Part shown: one piece after another, positions 46,564 to 57,967 of the stretch | Layout: every line of letters begins with the position of its first letter | Position numbering within the stretch: the first letter of the stretch is position 1 | NCBI RefSeq assembly: GCF_031143425.1 | Contig: NC_090438.1 | Location: forward strand, 779,723,138-779,787,137 | DNA: 64,000 nt | Direction: 5' to 3' | From: Pleurodeles waltl | Taxonomy: Eukaryota > Chordata > Amphibia > Caudata > Salamandridae | Notes under the pieces: generated by a model | What the model was told of the DNA's origin: nothing | Database searches by the model: none | What the model saw: the letters and a program-made list of their open reading frames with translations, nothing else | Made by a program: the position numbers and the translations under genes

Positions 46564-49210
46564 GTTACCCCCTGACTTTTTGCCTATGCTGATATGTTTT
46601 GATTTGAAAGTGTGCTGAGGCCTGCTAACCAGGCCCCAACACCAGTGTTCTTTCCCTAACCTGTACTTTTGTTTTCACAATTGGCACACCCTGGCATCCA
46701 GGTAAGTCCCTTGTAACTGGTACCCCTGGTACCAAGGGCCCTGATGCCAGGGAAGGTCTCTAATGGCTACAGCATATCTTATGCCACCCTGGGGACCCCT
46801 CACTCAGCACAGACACACTGCTTGCCAGCTTGTGTGTGCTGGTGAGGACAAAACGAGTAAGTCGACATGGCACTCCCCTCAGGGTGCCATGCCAACCTCA
46901 CACTGCCTATGCAGTATAGATAAGTCACCCCTCTAGCAGGCCTTACAGCCCTAAGGCAGGGTGCACTATACCATAGGTGAGGGCACCAGTGCATGAGCAC
47001 TGTGCCCCTACAGTGTTTAAGCAAAACCTTAGATATTGTAAGTGCAGGGTAGCCATAAGAGTATATGGTCTGGGAGTCTGTCAACCACGAACTCCACAGC
47101 ACCATAATGGTTACAATGAAAACTGGGAAGTTTGGTATCAAACTTCTCAGCACAATAAATGCACACTGATGACAGTGTACATTTTATTGTAAACTACACC
47201 CTGGGGGGCACCTTAGAGGTGCCCCCTGAAACCTTAACCAACTAACCGTGTAGGCTGACTGGTTTTAGCAGCCTGCCACACTCTGGACATGTTGCTGGCC
47301 ACATGGGGAGAGTGCCTTTGTCACTCTGTGGATAGCAACAAAGCCTTCACTGGGTGGAGATGCTATCACCTCCCCCAGGCAGGAGCTGTAACACCTGGCG
47401 GTGAGCCTCAAAGGCTCACCCCCTTTGTACCAGCACCACAGGGCACTCCAGCTAGTGGAGTTGCCTGCCCCCTCCGGCCACGGCCCCACTTTTGGCGGCA
47501 AGGCCGGAGGAAATAATGATAATAACAAGGAGGAGTCACTGGCCAGTCAGGACAGCCCCTAAGGTCTCCTAAGCTGAGGTGACTCTAACTTTTAGAAATC
47601 CTCCATCTTGCAGATTCCCCCCAATAGGGATAGGAATGTGACCCCCTCCCCTTGGGAGGAGGCACAAAGAGGGTGTACCCACCCTCAGGGCTAGTAGCCA
47701 TTGGCTACTAACCCCCCCAGACCTAAACACGCCCTTAAATTTAGTATTTAAGGGCTCCCCTGAACCTAGGAACTCAGATTCCTGCAACCTAAGAAGAAGA
47801 GGACTGCTGAGCTGAAAAACCCTGCAGAGAAGACTGAGACACCAACTGCCTTGGCCCCAGCTCTACCGGCCTGTCTCCCCCCTTCGGAAGAAAACTGCTC
47901 CAGCGACGCTTTCCCCTGGACCAGCGACCTCTGAATCCTCAGAGGACTGCCCTGCTCTAAAAGGACCAAGAAACTCCCGAGAACAGCGGCCCTGTTCACC
48001 CAAGACTGCAACTTTGTTTCCAAAGGAGCAACTTAAAGACAACAGCGTTTCCCGCCAGAAGCTTGAAACTTGCAACCCTGCACCCGGCGACCCCAACTCG
48101 ACTGGTGGAGAAACACTTCAGGGAGGACCCCCCGGCGACTCGGAGACTGAGTAACCAAAGTTGTCCCCCCTGAGCCCCCACAGCGACACCTGCAGAGGGA
48201 ATCCCGAGGCTCCCCCTGACCGCGACTGCCTGACTCTCAGATCCCGACGCCTGGAAAAGACCCTGCACCCGCAGCCCCCAGGACCTGAAGGATCGGAACT
48301 CCAGTGCAGGAGTGACCCCCAGGAGGCCCTCTCCCTTGCCCAGGTGGTGGCTACCCCGAGGAGCCCCCCCTTGCCTGCCTGCATCGCTGAAGAGACCCCT
48401 TGGTCTCCCATTGATTTCAACGACAAACCCGACGCGTGTTTGCACACTGCACCCGGCCGCCCCGTGCTGCTGAGGGTGTACTTTCTGTGCTAACTTGTGT
48501 CCCCCCCGGTGTCCTACAAAACCCCCCTGGTCTGCCCTCCGAAGACGCGGGTACTTACCTGCTGGCAGACTGGAACCGGGGCACCCCCTTCTCCATTGAA
48601 GCCTATGCGTTTTGGGCACCACTTTGAACTCTGCACCTGACCGGCCCTGAGCTGCTGGTGTGGTAACTTTGGGGTTGCTCTGAACCCCCAACGGTGGGCT
48701 ACCTTGGACCCAAACTTGAACCCCGTAGGTGGTTTACTTACCTGCAAGAACTAACAATTACTTACCTCCCCTAGGAACTGTGAAAATTGCACTAAGTGTC
48801 TAGTTTTAAAATAGCTATAAGTGTTTTATTTGAAAAGTATATATGCTATTGTGATTATTCAAAGTTCCTAAAGTACTTACCTGCAATACCTTTCTTGCAA
48901 AGTATTACATGTAGAATTTGAACCTGTGGTTCTTAAAATAAACTAAGAAAAGAAATGTTTCTATAACAAAACCTATTGGCCTGGATTTGTCTCTGAGTGT
49001 GTGTTCCTCATTTATTGCCTGTGTGTATGTACAACAAATGCTTAACACTACTCCTTTGATAAGCCTACTGCTCGACCACACTACCACAAAATAGAGCATT
49101 AGTATTATCTCTTTTTGCCACTATCTTACCTCTAAGGGGAACCCTGGGACTCTGTGCATACTATTCCTTACTTTGAAATAGTGCATACAGAGCCAACTTC
49201 CTACAGGTAG
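46564..49210 (+). repeat. LTR 'b', remainder (solo LTR)
   Basis: After the GTTAC duplication the LTR continues CCCCTGACTTTTTGCC and runs to CCAACTTCCTACA at 49205, followed by GGTAG. Excluding the insertion the LTR is about 2667 bp. It is the TGTAAGGAAATGC subfamily. Confidence 0.93.
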
Positions 49211-50391
49211 CCTCCCCAAGCCACTGGCATGCTTTGAAGGCATATTTGGTACCCTCATTGCATAAACCAGTTTGCACCTGTCAGGCTCTGTGTAGCCTCA
49301 GCACTTCCTTGTGATGCAGAGCCCTCTGTGTGCTTCTCCAACAACGTGGAACTCCTTTCAGAGTGTGCTGGGGGATCTCACTGTGACTTCTGTGCTTGCT
49401 GTCTGAGGAGGCTGCCTCCTCTTCCTGCGACTCTCCTCACTGCTGAGGGTCACCTGGGACTCCCCTCTGTGGTTTGAGTCCCCCTGGACATTGCTAGTCC
49501 CCGGTACCCCTGCATCTCTTAATCCACGACTCTTGCCTTTGCCAATTCCTGTTGGTGGTTTTTCCATACCACTGACTGAATGCCACTCTCCTTTCGACAT
49601 GGGACATCGAATGCATCACTTCAGGAACTTCTCTGCTGCTATGGTGCTGCACTGCTGACGCTCTTTGTCCACCGTCGATCTGGTCCTGCATCCACAAACA
49701 GTTTGGTAGCGGCTCCTGCCACAACCGACACACTAGCGCAAACTGGACTTGGTCCCTTTCCTTTACTGGTCTTCCTTTACCAGGATCCACCTTTGGTTTC
49801 TTGCAGTCTTGTCTGGGTCTTGCAAAATCCTCTTCTGAATTTCTCTTGGTGGGTTTGGGGAGAACTAGATACTTAGCTCTTTTCTCCTGGTTGCTGGGGG
49901 GCAATCTGATACTTACGTTTTGGGGTTCCCAGCACCTACAACTTCCCTATACCGATTCCACTTCCTTAGATGGGGGCCTGACTTTTGCATTCCACTTAGA
50001 ATATGGTTTGGTCCCCCCTTTTGCCTTCAGTAGTTGCTCTTGTTTTGACTGTTCTCCATTGCCTTTAATGCTAATCACTAACTCCTAATGTTTACATAAT
50101 AGTGGGATGTTGCCCATACAGTATTTTGGTATTTGTTACCATAATAAAGTACCTTTATTTTTGTAACACTATGGTTCATTCATGTGTGAAAGTGCTGTGC
50201 GAGTATAGTGGTATTGCATAGGCTTTGCATGTCTTCTAGATATGTCTTTGCTGCTCAACCACAGCTACATCTAGAGAGCCCTGGCTTTCTAGACACTGAC
50301 AACACCTCACTAATAGGGGATATGTACGCCTCATATAAGGTGATTACACCATAGGTGCTCACCACACACCAGGCCATCGTCCTACAGTCAT
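49211..50391 (+). repeat. LTR 'c', second part
   Basis: Continues LTR 'c' to GGCCATCGTCCTACA at 50386. GTCAT follows at 50387-50391, differing by one base from GACAT before 43028. The joined LTR is about 2.0 kb. It contains an AATAAAGT-type signal near 50142. ORFs here (49494-49904 minus, 49580-50088 plus) have no recognisable domain and are treated as chance. Confidence 0.75.
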
Positions 50392-51018
50392 GATCCTGAA
50401 ATTAAGACGAGGTGTTTGATACAAAACACCATGGGGTCCAGTGAAGCTATTATGTGTCTGTGTTACACGTGTTGACGAGTGTCCAGCGCATACCTTAAAA
50501 TGGCTTCCTAGATCACTTACAATGCTCAGCAGTGGGGCGGAGCATCACAGGGCCATATCCACTTGTGCAGATATATCCATGCCCTAAGTGTGGTCCATCC
50601 TACCTTAGGCCTCTTAGTCCTACTGCCTCAGTGGTGACTTACATATACTTAGCTGCAGTGATGGGGGGGGGCATGGCGCACACTGGTGTACCATGTTGTG
50701 TTTTCTCCTGGTTTGCACCCGGTGACAGTCTACAATGGCAGCTGTGTGTCTCATTTTTAGGGGTGTCTCTGATGGTGGCACAAATCTGTGCTGCAGCCAT
50801 TAGGGACCCTATCCTCTACCCAGGTCCTAGATACCAGGGGGTACCATTTACTGAGGACTTAAGTGTGGAGGAGTGTGCAAGTTGTACACCATGTTCCCTG
50901 TTTTGGGGAAAGAGCACTGCACTGGGGACCTGTTGCACCTCAGTCAAAAAACCTCAGTACCCTTGTAAATAAGTGGAGGGTGACCATGTCTAAAAGGGGC
51001 ACTTTCAAACAATCATGA
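50392..51018 (-). repeat. Old LTR 'd', fragment 3 of 3
   Basis: Resumes in register with the main family: GTGTTTGATACAAAACACC parallels GAAGTTTGATACCAAACTTCC, and TGTGCTGCAGCCATTAGGGACC parallels ATGCTGCAGCCCTTAGAGACC. GGGGAAAGAGCACTGCACTG parallels GGGAAAGAACACTGGTGCTG. It ends near 51018 (TTTCAAACA). Confidence 0.75.
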
Positions 51019-51146
51019 TTATTTCTCTGTTTCTAGTTTGGCAAATGGGACCAGTCATGTTTTGTATAGAAATACTTAAAACCACAACATAGTTGCACAG
51101 CTGCCAAAGGTGTTCTAGCTCTAATCTTATTTTTGGTCTTTTACAG

Positions 51147-51287
51147 ATTGAGTCTCACTACCCTCCGGTGCAGAAGCTGATGACTCCGAAATCAATTTCT
51201 GTACATAGCAACCGGTCATTGTACATTAAGCCCTCTTTGCCAGCTTTTCAGTCAAGCAAGATTAGTCGAAGAACAGAGGATGGCCGA
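51147..51287 (+). CDS. Candidate internal coding exon of an unidentified host gene
   Basis: A strong acceptor (TTTTTGGTCTTTTACAG ending at 51146) and a consensus donor (GTAAGT at 51288) bound 141 bp. That is exactly 47 codons, open in phase 0. The encoded peptide starts IESHYPPVQKLMTPKS and ends KISRRTEDGR. It is serine-, lysine- and arginine-rich with no recognised domain, as in a disordered segment. It lies in a stretch without detectable transposon sequence, and the next candidate exon (52276) begins in the same phase. A SINE lies in the intervening intron. I do not recognise the gene. Confidence 0.6.
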
Positions 51288-51749
51288 GTAAGTGCTCTGT
51301 TTAAGTAATACAATTTTGTCTGGGACCAGACTGTCTCCAGAAGGGCATATCTTATATCTTGGATAAGGTTTAGTGTGAGATCCCTCAAAAAGCCCCACTT
51401 TTTTTACTGGTTACAAGAATAGATTGTGTTGTGTATGAGAGACTTCACAAGTCAGGGTTCAGGTGTTGTTTTGAGTGGATCCCCTTTGCGCATGTTGGTC
51501 ATGCTGGGGAAAGGGAGTAGTTCTTCATACAGTCTGCTGCAGAGGTCACCTGGAAGGTGTTACTCTTTAGGTACGGAGGGTGTTTCCTGAAACCTAGGAT
51601 TAAGGTGTTCCATAGTTGAGAATCTAGTGCTACAGTTCTGCCATTGTGCGCTGTACAGTCCAATCTGGTCCTTAAAGTTTACATTATATAATACAACGTT
51701 CACCAGGGGTATAGTGGGCTGCATTCAGACAAAAGATTGAATGTGAAGA

Positions 51750-52090
51750 AGTGTGGCACAATGGTTAGAGGGGCTGACCCTGATGCAGAGATCTGGCCTG
51801 GGACCAGGGTTCAATTCCCACCTCGGTGGGTCTTGGGCTCAATTCCTTGGACCAGATAATTCTCGCCTTGGTGCCTAATCTAATTAATGGGTCCCACTCT
51901 GTAACTCTGGGCAATAGCTTGCTTAATCTTCACAACGGCCCTCACAGCGCTTGGATGCCTGGCTTCACCCTGGGGCTGTCCAGGGGTGGGCGCCTCACAG
52001 GGAAAAGCCAGGAGGGGTTCCACAGTGGTATGCGTACAGCGCCTTGAGACCCTAACGGGTGAGTAGTGCGCTATACAAGTGCGAAGTTTA
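51750..52090 (+). repeat. tRNA-derived SINE with L2-type tail
   Basis: A-box-like TGGCACAATGG at 51754-51764 and B-box-like GGTTCAATTCC at 51808-51818 form a tRNA-type pol III promoter. A unique body follows. The tail AGCGCCTTGAGACCCTAACG, then GGTGAGTAGTGCG (about 52040-52075) matches the LINE 3' ends at 27436 and 32363. Shared tails let SINEs use LINE enzymes in trans. Confidence 0.85.
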
Positions 52091-52275
52091 ATGTGCTCCT
52101 TAGAACTTCATTTAAAGATAGATAATTCCACATTCCTGCTACCTAGAGGCATAGGAAACTTAGTTTGCAATGAGCTGCGGGAGCCACATTTAATTTCAAA
52201 AAGTGAAATTTCTTTCCCTTAAGGACAGTTTGATTCTCTAGCCCAATTTCTACCAAAATGTTGCTTCTTTTGCAG

Positions 52276-52383
52276 GCTACCTTTCATGTCTGGGGCAGCA
52301 CATATGCGTTTGCAGTTCACAATCTCTGGAAAAAGCCAAGAATGTATTTTATTTGTGTTCGACCCAGGAAGAGTTTCTTTTGA
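52276..52383 (+). CDS. Candidate terminal coding exon of the same host gene
   Basis: An acceptor tract TTGCTTCTTTTGCAG ends at 52275. Then 35 open codons begin ATFHVWGSTYAFAVHNLW and end VRPRKSFF, with a TGA stop at 52381-52383. The phase (0) matches the donor at 51288. The peptide is aromatic-rich and looks like a folded C-terminus, unlike the flanking sequence. The following 215 bp contain no AATAAA or ATTAAA; the solo LTR then starts at 52599 and offers AATAAA at 53219-53224. An overlapping frame stays open longer (52286-52579) but does not join the upstream exon in phase. Confidence 0.5.
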   Translation, partial: ATFHVWGSTYAFAVHNLWKKPRMYFICVRPRKSFF

Positions 52384-52593
52384 GATGATAGTCTTCCAAA
52401 AATCTAAGGTTTATTCTGCTTTTCTCTCTCTTCACCCTCGACCTGTCAAATCATGTTGCTGTATCCATTTTCATAGTGTATCGGAGCACCATGAATCATT
52501 GAAGCACTTGATTCATTTTCATGAACTGAGCAAGGTGCCAGTTCAGATGGCAAGCAGGCAAAAGTCCTATGTTACATAGAAATCATGCAATAG

Positions 52594-54914
52594 GTGGTTG
52601 TAAGGAAATGCCTCCTTGGCATGGTTACCCCCTAACTTTTTTTTGCCTTTGCTGATGCCAAGTTATGATTTGAAAGTGTGCTGAACCCTGCTAACCAGGC
52701 CTCAGCAACAGTGTTCTTTCCCTAAACTGTACCTTTGTCTACACAATTGGAACAACCCTGGCACTCAGGTAAGTCCCTTGTAACTGGTACCCCTGGTACC
52801 AAGGGCCCTGATGCCAGGGAAGGTCTCTAAGGGCTGCAGCATGTCTTAGGCCACCCTAGGGACCCCTCACTCAGCACATGCACACTGCCTCACAGCTTGT
52901 GTGTGCTGGTGGGGAAAAAATTACTAAGTCGACATGGCATTCCCCTCAGAGTGCCATGCCAACCTCACACTGCCTGTGGCATAGGTAAGTCATCCCTCTA
53001 GCAGGACTTACAGCCCTGAGGCAGGGTGCACTATACCACAGGTGAGGCCATATATGTATGAGCACTATGCCCCTACAGTGTCTAAGCAAAACGTTAGACA
53101 TTGTAAGTGCAGGGTAGCCATAAGAGTATATGGTCTGGGAGTTTGTCAAACACGAACTCCACAGTTCCATAATGGCTACACTGAAAACTGGGAAGTTTGG
53201 TATCAAACTTCTCAGCACAATAAATGCACACCGATGCCAGTGTGCAATTTATTGTAAAATACACCCAGGGGGCATCCTAAAGATGCTCCCTGAATACCAA
53301 TCTGACTTCTAGTGTAGGCTAACCAGTTTCTGCCAGCCTGCCACACACCAGACATGTTGCTGGCCACCTGGGGAGAGTGCCTTTGTCACTCTGTGGACAG
53401 GAACAAAGCCTGTACTGGGTGGAGGTGCTTCTCACCTCCCCCTGCAGGAACTGTAACACCTGGCGGTGAGCCTCAAAGGCTCACCCCCTTTGTTACAGCG
53501 CCCCAAGTCCTCCCAGCTAGTGGAGATGCCCGCCCCTCCGGCCACTGCCCCCACTTTTGGCTGCAAGGCTAGAGGTGATAACGAGAAAAACAAGGAGTCA
53601 CTGACCAGTCAGGACAGGCCCTAAGGTGTCCTGAGGTGACCCTGCCTTTAGAAATCCTCCATCTTGAGTTTGGAGGATTTCCCCCAATAGGATTAGGGAT
53701 GTGCCCCCCCCCCTCCCCAAATAGGGAGGAGGCACAAAGAGGGTGTAGCCACCGTCAAGGACAGTATCCATTGGCTACTGCCTTCCCAGACCTAAACACA
53801 CCCCTAAATTCAGTATTTAGGGTCTCCCCAGATCCCAGGAAATCAGATTCCTGCAACCTGAAGAAAGGACTGCTTACCTACAAGCCTGCAGAGAAGGAAG
53901 ACGACAACTGTTTTGGCCCCTGCCCTACCGGCCTGTCTCCAACTTCGAAAACCTGCTCCAGCGACGCATCCGACAGGGACCAGCGACCACTGAAGCCTCA
54001 GAGGACTGCCTTGGACTGAAGGACCAAGGAACTCCCATGAACAGCGGCCCTGTTCAAACCCAGCTATGTCATTGTAACAAAAACAACTTTCCGAGACTGC
54101 ACGTTTCCTGACGGAAGCGTGAGACTTCACACACTGCACCCGACGCCCGAGCTTGAGATCCAGAGAACAAACACCTCAGGGAGGACTCCCTGGTGACTGC
54201 CAGCCCGTGAGTAACCAGACACGACCCCCTTGAGCCCCCACAGCGACACCTGCAGAGAGAATCCAGAGGCTCCCCCTGACTGCAACTGCCTGTAACAAGG
54301 GACCTGATGTCTGGAACCAACACTGCACCCGCAGCCCCCAGGACCGGAAGGAACCGAACTTCAGCGCAGGAGTCACCCCCAGGCGACCCTCTGCCTAGCC
54401 CAGGTGGTGGCTGTCCTGAGAAGCCCCCCCTGTGCTTGCCTGCCCCGCCAGAGTGACCCCCGGGTCCCTCCATTGTTTCCTACCTAAAACCCGATGCCTG
54501 CTTTGCACACTGCACCCGGCCACCCCTGTGCCACTGAGGGTGTGTTTTGTGTGCCTACTTGTGCACCTCCCCGTCCCCCTGTACTCTACAAAACCCCACT
54601 GGTATGCCCCCAGAGGACGCAAGTACTTACCTGCTGGCAGACTGGAACCGGAGCACCCCTCTTCTCCATAGGCGCCTATGTGTTTTGGGCACCCCTTTGA
54701 CCTCTGCACCTGACCGGCCATGAGCTGCTGGTGTGGTAACTTTGGGGTTGCCTTGAACCCCCAGCGGTGGGCTGCCTATGCCCCAGGACTGAGACTTGTA
54801 AGTGTTTTACTTACCTCCTAATTTAACCTTTACTTACCTTCCCCAGGAACTGTAGATTTTTGCACTGTGTCCACTTAGAAAATAGCTTATTGCCATTTTT
54901 ACATAGACATAGTA
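52594..54914 (+). repeat. Solo LTR 'H', first part (TSD GTGGT)
   Basis: GTGGT at 52594-52598 precedes TGTAAGGAAATGCCTCCTTG at 52599. The LTR runs in register with its family until 54912, where a Tc1-like transposon occupies a TA (54913-54914). It resumes at 62034. Confidence 0.95.
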
Positions 54915-55131
54915 CAGGGAGTGCAGAATTATTAGGCAAATGAGTATTTTGACCACATCATCCTCTTTATGCATGTTGTCTTACTCCAAGCTGTATAGGC
55001 TCGAAAGCCTACTACCAATTAAGCATATTAGGTGATGTGCATCTCTGTAATGAGAAGAGTGTGGTCTAATGACATCAACACCCTATATCAGGTGTGCATA
55101 ATTATTAGGCAACTTCCTTTCCTTTGGCAAA

Positions 55132-55826
55132 ATGGGTCAAAAGAAGGACTTGACAGGCTCAGAAAAGTCAAAAATAGTGAGATATCTTGCAGAGGGATGC
55201 AGCACTCTTAAAATTGCAAAGCTTCTGAAGCGTGATCATCGAACAATCAAGCGTTTCATTCAAAATAGTCAACAGGGTCGCAAGAAGCGTGTGGAAAAAC
55301 CAAGGCGCAAAATAACTGCCCATGAACTGAGAAAAGTCAAGCGTGCAGCTGCCACGATGCCACTTGCCACCAGTTTGGCCATATTTCAGAGCTGCAACAT
55401 CACTGGAGTGCCCAAAAGCACAAGGTGTGCAATACTCCGAGACATGGCCAAGGTAAGAAAGGCTGAAAGACGACCACCACTGAACAAGACACACAAGCTG
55501 AAACGTCAAGACTGGGCCAAGAAATATCTCAAGACTGATTTTTCTAAGGTTTTATGGACTGATGAAATGAGTGAGTCTTGATGGGCCAGATGGATGGGCC
55601 CGTGGCTGGATTGGTAAAGGGCAGAGAGCTCCAGTCCGACTCAGACGCCAGCAAGGTGGAGATGGAGTACTGGTTTGGGCTGGTATCATCAAAGATGAGC
55701 TTGTGGGGCCTTTTCGGGTTGAGGATGGAGTCAAGCTCAACTCCCAGTCCTACTGCCAGTTCCTCGAAGACACCTTCTTCAAGCAGTGGTACAGGAAGAA
55801 GTCTGCATCCTTCAAGAAAAACATGG
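55132..55826 (+). pseudogene. Tc1-like transposase, N-terminal two thirds (frameshifted)
   Basis: Codons from 55132 start MGQKKDLTGSEK. A helix-turn-helix region follows (ILKIAKLL-like STLKIAKLLKRDHRTIKRFI), then a second DNA-binding region and a basic stretch. The first catalytic aspartate lies in VLWTDEM near 55555. The frame ends at 55581; a two-base loss near 55570 shifts the remainder (SLDGPDGWARGWI, GVLVWAGIIKDELVG, QSYCQFLEDTFF) into the frame of 55571. The DIRS insertion cuts the gene at about 55826, before the second catalytic residue. Confidence 0.9.
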
Positions 55827-56003
55827 GTTCGATGGCATCTGTCGCTGTAGATACACATGGTCTGCATAGCTCGCCATCTGGTGTTGGGTCGGAGTGTTAC
55901 AAGTTGTTTTTCTTCGAAGAAGTGTTTTCGAGTCACTGGACCGAGTGGCTCCTCCTTCTGTGCTCATTGCGCATGGGCGTCGACTCCATCTTCGATTGTT
56001 TTC
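55827..56003 (+). repeat. DIRS left terminal repeat
   Basis: The outer 27 bp (TTCGATGGCATCTGTCGCTG onward) are unique to this end. 55854-56003 is the inverted copy of 61180-61329, from CACATGGTCTGCATAGCTCG to TTCGATTGTTTTC. It contains a TTCTTCGAAGAA palindrome. Confidence 0.92.
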
Positions 56004-56219
56004 TTTCCGCCATCGGGTTCGGACGTGTTCCTGTCGCTCCGAGTTTCGGAACGGAAAGATAGCTGAAAACGGACGATTTTCGACGGTATCGTTGCGATCC
56101 GGTTCGAGATAAACACATACGACGACGCATTGAACATCGAAGCGCTTCGGTGCCCTTCGGGGTAGATTTCGGCACACCGTCGGGGCCTAGTCGGCCCGAC
56201 CGCGTGGAGAACAACGCCG

Positions 56220-57931
56220 ATGGAATGGACCCCGTTTCGATTCTGCCCTGAATGCCACAACAAATATCCCTATACGGACCAACACTCGGTCTGTAACCTG
56301 TGCCTGTCACCCGAGCACAGCGAAGAATCCTGTGAGGCCTGTCGGGCGTTCCGGTCCCGAAAAACTCTTCGCGACCGTCGAGCGAGAAGACTGCAGATGG
56401 CGTCCACGCCAAAAGAGCATCAACAGTTCGAGACAGAAGAGGAACAGGAGGAATCCTTTTCCATCCAGGATTCAGACTCCGACGAACTCGACCATACAAA
56501 AACTGTGAGTAAGACGTCGAGATCAGAAATTAAAAAAGGCAAAAAGGCCCAGGGGACGCCACTGCCAACCGGCCATGGCTCAACCCAAATTCACGGTGAC
56601 CAACAATCGGCACCGAAAAAGGCCCATTCAGTGTCGAGATCGTCCGACTCAGCAGGGGACAGGGAAGATCAGTACCCTTCCACCTGTCAAAAGAAAGAAC
56701 ACTTCAGTTTGTAGCACGAGAGGCTCCTCAGCAACAAACAGCAAAGACGGTAACACCTCCTCCCTCGCCTCCACCTGTAACTCCGGCTTCACCAACTTAC
56801 ACCCCGTCACATTCGCCAGCTCACACCGCCATGAGCCACGACGACCAGGATCAAGACGCGTGGGACTTGTACGATGCACCTGTGTCTGATAACAGCCCAG
56901 ACACATACCCAACTAGGCCATCACCACCTGAGGACAGCACAGCCTATTCACAAGTGGTGGCTAGAGCAGCTCAGTTCCATAGTGTGGAACTACACTCTGA
57001 ACAAGTAGAGGATGACTTTTTATTTAACACCCTCTCCTCCACCCACAGCTCCTACCAAAGCCTGCCTATGCTCCCAGGCATGCTTCGCCATGCAAAGGAG
57101 ATCTTCAAAGAGCCAGTCAAAAGCAGGGCAGTAACGCCTAGAGTGGACAAAAAGTATAAGGCGCCTCCAACGGACCCTGTATTCATCACCTCTCAGCTGC
57201 CACCAGATTCTGTGGTGGTAGGGGCTGCCAGAAAACGGGCAAATTCACACACTTCTGGGGATGCACCTCCCCCAGATAAAGAAAGCAGAAAGTTTGATGC
57301 AGCCGGGAAGAGGGTCGCTGTCCAGGCAGCAAACCAGTGGCGCATCGCAAACTCACAAGCGCTGCTAGCGCGATACGACAGATCCCACTGGGATGAGATG
57401 CAGCATCTCATTGAACATCTCCCAAAAGATCTACAAAAAAGAGCAAAACAGGTTGTTGAAGAGGGTCAAAACATTTCCAACAATCAAATACACTCCTCTA
57501 TGGATGCAGCAGACACAGCCGCAAGGACCATTAATACGTCGGTTACCATCCGTAGGCACGCATGGCTCAGAACGTCTCGATTCAAGCCGGAAATTCCGCA
57601 GGCAGTACTTAACATGCCAGTAAACGAAAAAATGCTGTTCGGTCCGGAGGTCGACACAGCCATAGAAAAGCTCAAAAAGGACACTGACACTGCCAAGGCC
57701 ATGGGCGCACTCTACTCCCCGCAGAGCAGAGGATCTTATACCACCTTCCGCAAAACACCTTTTAGAGGAGGGTTTCGGGGTCAGGCCACACAAGCCAGTA
57801 CCTCACAGTCCGCACCGTCCACCTACCAGGGACAGTACAGGGGAGGCTTTCGGGGCCAGTATAGAGGAGGGCAATTCCCTAGGAATAGAGGAAGATTTCA
57901 AAGCCCCAAAACCACTACCAACAAGCAGTGA
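56220..57931 (+). pseudogene. gag: DIRS Gag (one frame change)
   Basis: The first frame (56220-56714) has a cysteine-rich N-terminus with C9, C12, C25, C28, C38 and C41, likely zinc-binding. A basic patch and serine/acidic segments follow. The second frame (open from about 56690 to 57931) carries an aspartate-rich DDQDQDAWDLYD block and a helical central part with YSQVVARAAQFHSVEL. Then come AANQWRIANSQALLARYDRSHWDEM and an arginine/glycine-rich C-terminus of repeated RGGFRGQ units, a probable RNA-binding tail. A frame change between 56575 and 56715 separates the halves; an indel is the simplest cause. The ATG at 56831 is internal to the original gene. Confidence 0.8.
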
Positions 57932-57967
57932 CTCACACGTCACTCACCCCCCCCCCACACAACACCA

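Noticed and set aside
49494..50088. ORFs of 95-136 codons at 49494-49904 (minus) and 49580-50088 (plus)
   Set aside because: They lie inside LTR 'c', have no recognisable domain, and are open on both strands, as expected by chance.
51147..51287. Exon as part of a transposon
   Set aside because: No LTR, LINE or DNA-transposon similarity flanks it, and the splice signals with exact codon length fit a host exon better.
52286..52579. A 97-codon ORF overlapping the candidate terminal exon
   Set aside because: It starts inside the exon in a different frame and is not in phase with the upstream donor at 51288. The phase-matched frame was preferred.
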